Shown piece after piece: positions 59,542 through 64,000 of a stretch of DNA of 64,000 bases (position 1 is its first letter; each line of letters starts with the position of its first letter). The stretch is from positions 793,001 through 857,000 of the forward strand of contig JACEFZ010001381.1 of NCBI GenBank assembly GCA_014155875.1, given 5' to 3'. The notes under the pieces were generated by a model. It was not told the origin of the DNA. It did not search any database and saw only the letters and a list, made by a program, of their open reading frames with translations. Both the position numbers and the translations under genes were made by a program. The stretch comes from Cepaea nemoralis. Lineage: Eukaryota > Mollusca > Gastropoda > Stylommatophora > Helicidae.

Positions 59542-59602
59542 TGCTCTCTGGCTATACGTTGGCCTTCTTTCAGTGACACCCATTGAATATTCTTCGTCCA
59601 GC
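59542..59602 (-). CDS. TXNDC12: TXNDC12-like exon: N-terminal mature segment
   Basis: 61 nt on minus between ATTGCAG and GTAAGT (phase 1 in, phase 2 out). It encodes WTKNIQWVSLKEGQRIARE, matching the family's ..HI.W.TLEDG...A start of the mature domain. The upstream signal-peptide exon was not found between 59603 and 64000. Confidence 0.9.
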
Positions 59603-59730
59603 CTGCAATAGAAATGCCGTAGTCACATGAAGTAATACACAACACTACCATCACAATAGCAGCCAATGAACAACTCAGTCCAGTTGTTCAGATAATACAA
59701 TACTGTGATCCAGTTCTCCACTGTGTAAAC

Positions 59731-60721
59731 TAGGGGCAGGGTGTTTGTAATGTCTCACTACACATTGTATGCAGAACAAATTTGAAAAATGAAGTACATG
59801 ACGTCATCAAAATGTGCTCCAGGGGCCACCGTGAAGCAATATGCAGCGAATGGCTGTCGTCTGCTCGAGTAATTCTTTGCACTCCAAACAGAAAGTTGGT
59901 GGTTGAACAAGTGTTTCGAAATGGCGGTCGAGACACTATGATGGTTGTTCAAAAATGTGTAACAAAATTTCCTGATAAACAACCTCTTCATCGCATTACG
60001 GTTAGAAATTTGTCGAATAATTGCCTTGCTATAGGCAATGTGGAAGATGTTCCGCATTCTGGTAGGCCTACTGTGTCTGAAGACAAATGTCTAGATATCC
60101 AACACAGAATGCTGAAAAGTCCAAGGAAAGTGTCGCAACAAGTGAATGTTTCAGTGAGCACAGTGCATAAAATTCTTAAACAACGATTACATTATCATCC
60201 ATACATAATTTCTGTTGTTTCTGAAATAAAAGAGTGAAAATCAATCCAGAGTCAATTACTCCACGTGGTTTCAAGCATTTTTTAGCTAAAGAGGACGAAT
60301 GAATCCTCGATGTAACATTCTTCTCTGATGAGGCATATTTCATCTATCTGGATATGTTAATAGCCCAAACAATTGTATTTGGAGCACTTTTAATCCCAAT
60401 GTATTGCATGAAGCGGCTCTATACGATGAGAAAATTGGAGCATGGTGTGCCGTCAGTAGAATACGTTTTATTGGACCAATTTTCTTCAACAAAACTATAA
60501 ATGTCGATCGGTACCATACTGGCATTCTGGAACCTTTTTTTTTAGAACAGCTGAATGAACATGAAATTGAAGAAGCGTGGTTCCAGAAAGACGGTGCAAC
60601 TGCACACACAGCTAGAGCATCACTGCGTTTGTGTTTGGAAGAAATTTGTATGACGTCATGTACTTCACTTTACAAATTTGTTCTACATACAAAGTGTAGT
60701 GAAGCCTTACAAACACCCGTA
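59731..60721 (+). mobile_element. Tc1/mariner-superfamily transposon, about 985 bp
   Basis: Inverted ends of about 70 bp: GGGTGTTTGTAATGTCTCAC at the left corresponds to the inverse of GTGAAGCCTTACAAACACCC at the right, both continuing to a shared ATGACGTCATGTACTTC in inverse. TA follows the right end, and a TA lies a few bases outside the left. It sits in an intron upstream of the exon at 59542. Confidence 0.88.
59782..60660 (+). pseudogene. Transposase of the above element, frame-broken
   Basis: The first frame has GRDTMMVVQKC, HSGRPTVSEDKCLDIQHRML and SPRKVSQQVNVSVSTVHKIL (a second helix-turn-helix). After stops and shifts a second frame has DEKIGAWCAVSRIRFIGPIF and QKDGATAHTARASL, with the second catalytic aspartate. 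FSDEAYF near 60318 carries the first. Inactive as read. Confidence 0.85.
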
Positions 60722-60784
60722 TTTAACCGTGATCTAGCTAACATTTATCTGGGGTTTCTCCCCTCGTCTGCACTCTATGGGTGA

Positions 60785-62394
60785 AACAGTTGCCTATTTG
60801 TTTTAATCAGATAATGTCTCTGCCACATTCTGTAGGTGACACTTGCCACCCCTCCACTTAGCGCCGATCAATCTATACAAATATGGTTCTAGCACCACAT
60901 GCCAATGCGTCCTTTTACTTGTTATACATATTACACATATTTGAATACTAAGACAATAAGACTCAAACAGTACATTGCACGATTCATGGCTTGGCATATT
61001 TCCCTGCATTTCGTCAGGTACATACTGCAGAAATCACACAACATAACTTAAAGTAATTAGATGCAGCGAAATATGCCAGGCAAAAAAAATGTGCAATCTA
61101 TTTTTTTTGTGACTTCGTTATTCAAATTCATTACGGGGAAAACAATGTTTTGAATATTTGTAATAGTTACTCTATAGTGGATCTGTTTTTCTTAATTACT
61201 TCTGCCGTAAGAGAGTTAGTTGATACATAAACTAACGCTATCCTGGTTATTACTTTAGCAGACCTTAGCTTATCCTTACCCACGGTGTTATCTTAACGTC
61301 TTCTTATGCAAACATTTATTACTTTACAGTAAGCTTCCTGTAATAGATAGACTTAAAGGGAAAACTACCTACAACAGAACGAGCTATTATTGGGTCATTG
61401 TTTATGGTAGGAGATGTTTCTACACTATTGTGTATAGTAGAAATATGGACCCTGAAAACAATTATGCACTTTTTTCCCAACTGAGTTTGTAGAAGATTGG
61501 GTAATTTCTTGGGTGAAAACAAAGCCGTACATAGAAGATTTAGATTTAGAACAAATCAATTTAGAATCGCTCCGCTGAAGGAAATTATTATGAAAAAGAT
61601 AAGGTATTTTGGTAATAGCAAACGACATGACAATCTACTGAAAAGCATACTGGAGGGAAACTTATGACAAAAGAGCTAAATTGCATCAAAAATAAAAATG
61701 GGCAGACAACATCAACATTGGGCCAGGAGACAGCCTAACAGAGTCGACAACGAAGCCCTGGGAAAGAAACTGCTGGAGATCCATTGACGTCAACCTTCAT
61801 TGTGGAAATTACACTGGATGATGATGAAACATTTACAGCGATTATTTTCATTAATACGATAGTCCTTTATCGCCGGGATAAATTAGGTGAAGAAGCTAAG
61901 CAAGAAGTGAGATGGACTGACTTACAGCAGTACTATCTTCCTACACCACCTCATCCCCGACATAGAAAACGTTTCGTCTGATTAAAGCTTAGAACCAGCT
62001 GTATTGCAACACAGGCAAATCCCCAGGCGTCAAATCTTCTTTAGTAGAGGATGAAATACGTGCATATTATAAAGACTATTCCTGAGGTGCAATAATTGTG
62101 CTCACAATTGCACATACAATGCAGGTTCTCATTCAAATTTTCTTATGTAGCATAAATTGTCATTTTCGCCACAACTACTCATCGAGCAACGTGTGGGTAA
62201 TCTAATATAGTAAAAAATCCTGTTTCTGTCTCCCGTATTGAATACACTGTTTCCTTCTGTGTCATTTTGAATAACGGTGCGAAGTTCTGTTGAGTAATGT
62301 ATCATCTGCTCTACCATCTTTGCCTAATTCTGCTTTCGCGCTCTTGTCTTAGAAGACACTGCAGTAGTAAACGTGTCACAAACTGACCCCATAA
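60785..62394. other. No gene recognised
   Basis: AT-rich with scattered short frames. The segment 61285-61325 resembles 52400-52445 (TTATCTTAACKTCTT and ACATTTAYTACTTTA), a minor dispersed sequence. Confidence 0.35.
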
Positions 62395-62745
62395 GTTTCC
62401 CTATGCCCATTGGGTTGGAGTCTGCTGACATTGCAATACCTAAAACCTGAGGAGGAAACATGACCAACCTCGATCTAACCCCAGCCAACCCATAAATGAT
62501 GTGCTAAATCATGATCTGGTTACTGCCTAAAAGAGCCTCTCAGCAGACGTGAAGTTCTAGAATCAGTCTCGCACACCCCGTCGTTTCTGGATGTGGAGAA
62601 GGGATGAAGAGCATTGCAACACTTTTCGTGGAGAAAAACTTTTGGTATCTAACGCCTGGTTGGGGGGAAGTCTCTACACCGGACTTCCTCAGATAGAAAC
62701 AAGCCGCCACAGTGCTCAAACAACCTGAGCGGCAAATCATATGTC
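62395..62745 (+). mobile_element. Diverged copy of the GAA-tailed repeat (family F), 5' part
   Basis: CCCATTGGGTTGGAGTCTGC, CCCAGCCAACCCATAAATG, CAGACGTGAAGTTCTAGAAT and a GTGGAGAAGGGATG segment follow the order seen at 11340-11560. The GAA-tailed 3' end is missing. Confidence 0.5.
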
Positions 62746-63135
62746 TGGCTTAAGGGTTAAAACTCAGCCTTTCATTGGATTCACAGCCAACCAATCAGCA
62801 CGATCAATCACATCGTCTGCTAATGCCATAGTAATCGCCTGCTGGATCCCTACACATTCAAATATATCTCGGTAATAAAGAGATGAGGATTGATTAAAGA
62901 AAGCAGCAAGACAGCGACAATAAGTTGCTGTTACCAATCACAGTTCTTGGCAACAAAACATCGCTGAGCAGCTGTGATACCATCAACACAATGAGAAAAA
63001 AGTGTAATAATTTCTGCCAATGATCACATCAAATACCTTACAGGAAGGTACCCAAATATGTTTATGTTTCACACTACTACAACCTACTGCCCTACAACTA
63101 TTGGTGCTTCTGCTGCGGCTACTAACTACTCCTAC
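62746..63135. other. No gene recognised
   Basis: No repeat family or exon was identified. Confidence 0.35.
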
Positions 63136-63144
63136 AACTACTAT

Positions 63145-63210
<66 letters not shown>

Positions 63211-63236
63211 AACTGCTGCTGCTGTTGCTACTTCTA
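63136..63236. repeat. (TAC)n microsatellite with TGC end
   Basis: TAC/CTA run followed by CTG units. It continues beyond the SINE inserted at 63248. Confidence 0.95.
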
Positions 63237-63247
63237 CTACCACTTCT

Positions 63248-63655
63248 AGGGGTGGGGGTTGAGTGGTCTCCAGGTATAGTGTCCGTCTCGAGTGCTGGAG
63301 GTCCCGGGTTCAAGCCGGGGTGAGGGCCGGGATGTTTTTCACGTGGTCTTCTAGTAACTAAATTTCCCCTGCTCTCTGGGTAGTGAGATCGGACGCCCGT
63401 GTGTATTGTTGCGCACGTAAAAAATCCCTTGGCAGTTGGAAACCGAAAAAGAGTAGCCTAACGGCGTTGCCCGGGCAAATTTTTAAGTTAACAATCGACC
63501 CAATGTATTTCAGGATCCTCGCCAGTGCTACGGAGTTCGTGCACTGAGCTGAGATTCTCTAGACTCAGTCTTGAGTTAGGAGCAGAACAGAGCACTTATG
63601 GCTTACACCTATGTGCCGTGATGTTGATCCATCGACTAAACTAAACTAAACTAAA
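63248..63655 (+). mobile_element. tRNA-headed SINE (family C), copy 2, with 11-bp target duplication
   Basis: The direct repeat CTACCRCTTCT (one mismatch) flanks it at 63237-63247 and 63656-63666. Box-A-like GAGTGGTCTCCAGGTATAGT, box B GGGTTCAAGCC, TTGTTGCGCACGTAAAAAAT, CTACGGAGTTCGTGCACTGA, tail (ACTAA)4. It has split a trinucleotide microsatellite. Confidence 0.95.
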
Positions 63656-63904
63656 CTACCGCTTCTGCTGCTACTCCTTCTGCTAACTTTGGTACTTTTG
63701 CTTTCTTTCACCCCAAACAAACTTTGCCAGCTATATTTAGAGTCACCAGCTATATTTAGCGCCGACGGTGATCTCCTCTCTGTTCGGGTGGAGTGCGTGT
63801 CAGTGCGTTTCAATTTCACCCACACCACAGTGTTGTTTCTTTGGACTGTGGCAACCGTTTCTGTCTCCCTTCGATCCTCATTTGCATCGGTCCTGCAATC
63901 ACTT

Positions 63905-64000
63905 TCCGGTTAGGGTTAGGGTTAGGGGGTAGGGTTAGGGTTAGGGTACACATACTAACCCTAACCCTAATCCTAATCTTACCCCCTAACCCTAACCGGA
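63905..64000. repeat. Inverted telomere-type repeats (TTAGGG)n spacer (CCCTAA)n
   Basis: The left arm (63905-63949) is TTAGGG repeats with one GGGGGT variant. After a spacer of about 9 bp the right arm (to 64000) is CCCTAA repeats with TAATCC and CTTACC variants. Both outer ends share TCCGG next to the repeats, so the whole is a palindrome. G-rich strands point towards each other. The window ends at the palindrome edge. Confidence 0.93.

Noticed and set aside
58037..59611. 524-codon open frame and overlapping frames of up to 433 codons on plus, and repeat frames on minus
   Set aside because: All are translations of the 27-bp array. Both strands are open, codon use follows the repeat, and the C-terminal end runs through the real minus-strand exon at 59542-59602.
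60803..61009. Missing signal-peptide exon of the TXNDC12-like gene
   Set aside because: A minus-strand ATG frame here has a moderately hydrophobic stretch and a possible phase-1 donor (ACAAGTAAAA), but the stretch is not a typical signal peptide and there is no promoter or conservation to support it.
63020..63262. Poly-threonine/tyrosine frames
   Set aside because: Caused by the TAC microsatellite.

Overview
This is a eukaryotic, intron-containing nuclear segment dominated by repeats. The host is most likely a mollusc, perhaps a gastropod: an RNase H-bearing I-group LINE, several tRNA-headed SINE families, hAT and Tc1/mariner MITEs, TTAGGG-type repeats and animal-type genes are all present. 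That taxonomic call is inference. Almost all long open frames are by-products of tandem repeats and do not represent proteins.

Two host genes are supported. (1) A minus-strand TXNDC12 (ERp18/ERp19) homologue, an ER thioredoxin-fold oxidoreductase. Five internal exons lie at 59542-59602, 53997-54049, 52613-52686, 50738-50807 and 47328-47411. All have GT..AG borders and compatible phases, and together they read into the redox motif (WCRAC) and the conserved SPDGSYIPRILFL block. A candidate terminal exon lies at 41040-41122 with a downstream AATAAA. The first (signal-peptide) exon was not found. (2) A plus-strand divergent profilin. The complete 133-codon frame is at 22349-22750, preceded by a splice acceptor, and a likely non-coding first exon (18564-18723) has a TATA box, an initiator and a GTAAGT donor.

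Layout. 1-7.2 kb: a gag-protease remnant of an LTR retrotransposon (minus) disrupted by a 2.6-kb array of 39/37-bp units. 7.7-11.1 kb: a nearly full I-group LINE (minus) with endonuclease, reverse transcriptase and RNase H, broken by two single-base shifts. 11.3-17.9 kb: SINEs and an RT pseudogene split by a 1,980-bp mariner with 69-bp inverted repeats, itself split by a GAA-tailed SINE. 18.5-24 kb: profilin locus. 24-41 kb: MITEs, SINEs, LINE scraps, long CT/GA tracts and a degenerate 40-bp array. 41-59.6 kb: TXNDC12-like gene, whose introns hold arrays with 24-, 27-, 54-, 92- and 27-bp periods. 59.7-60.7 kb: a decayed Tc1/mariner-type transposon. 63-64 kb: a SINE with clear target duplications, then an inverted telomere-repeat palindrome at the window edge.

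The most striking observation is in the TXNDC12-like gene. The 24-bp array (46011-47327, about 55 copies) is built from the exon/intron junction itself, so each copy carries a near-consensus 5' splice site in sense orientation. A second array in the same gene begins within a few bases of another exon's donor.
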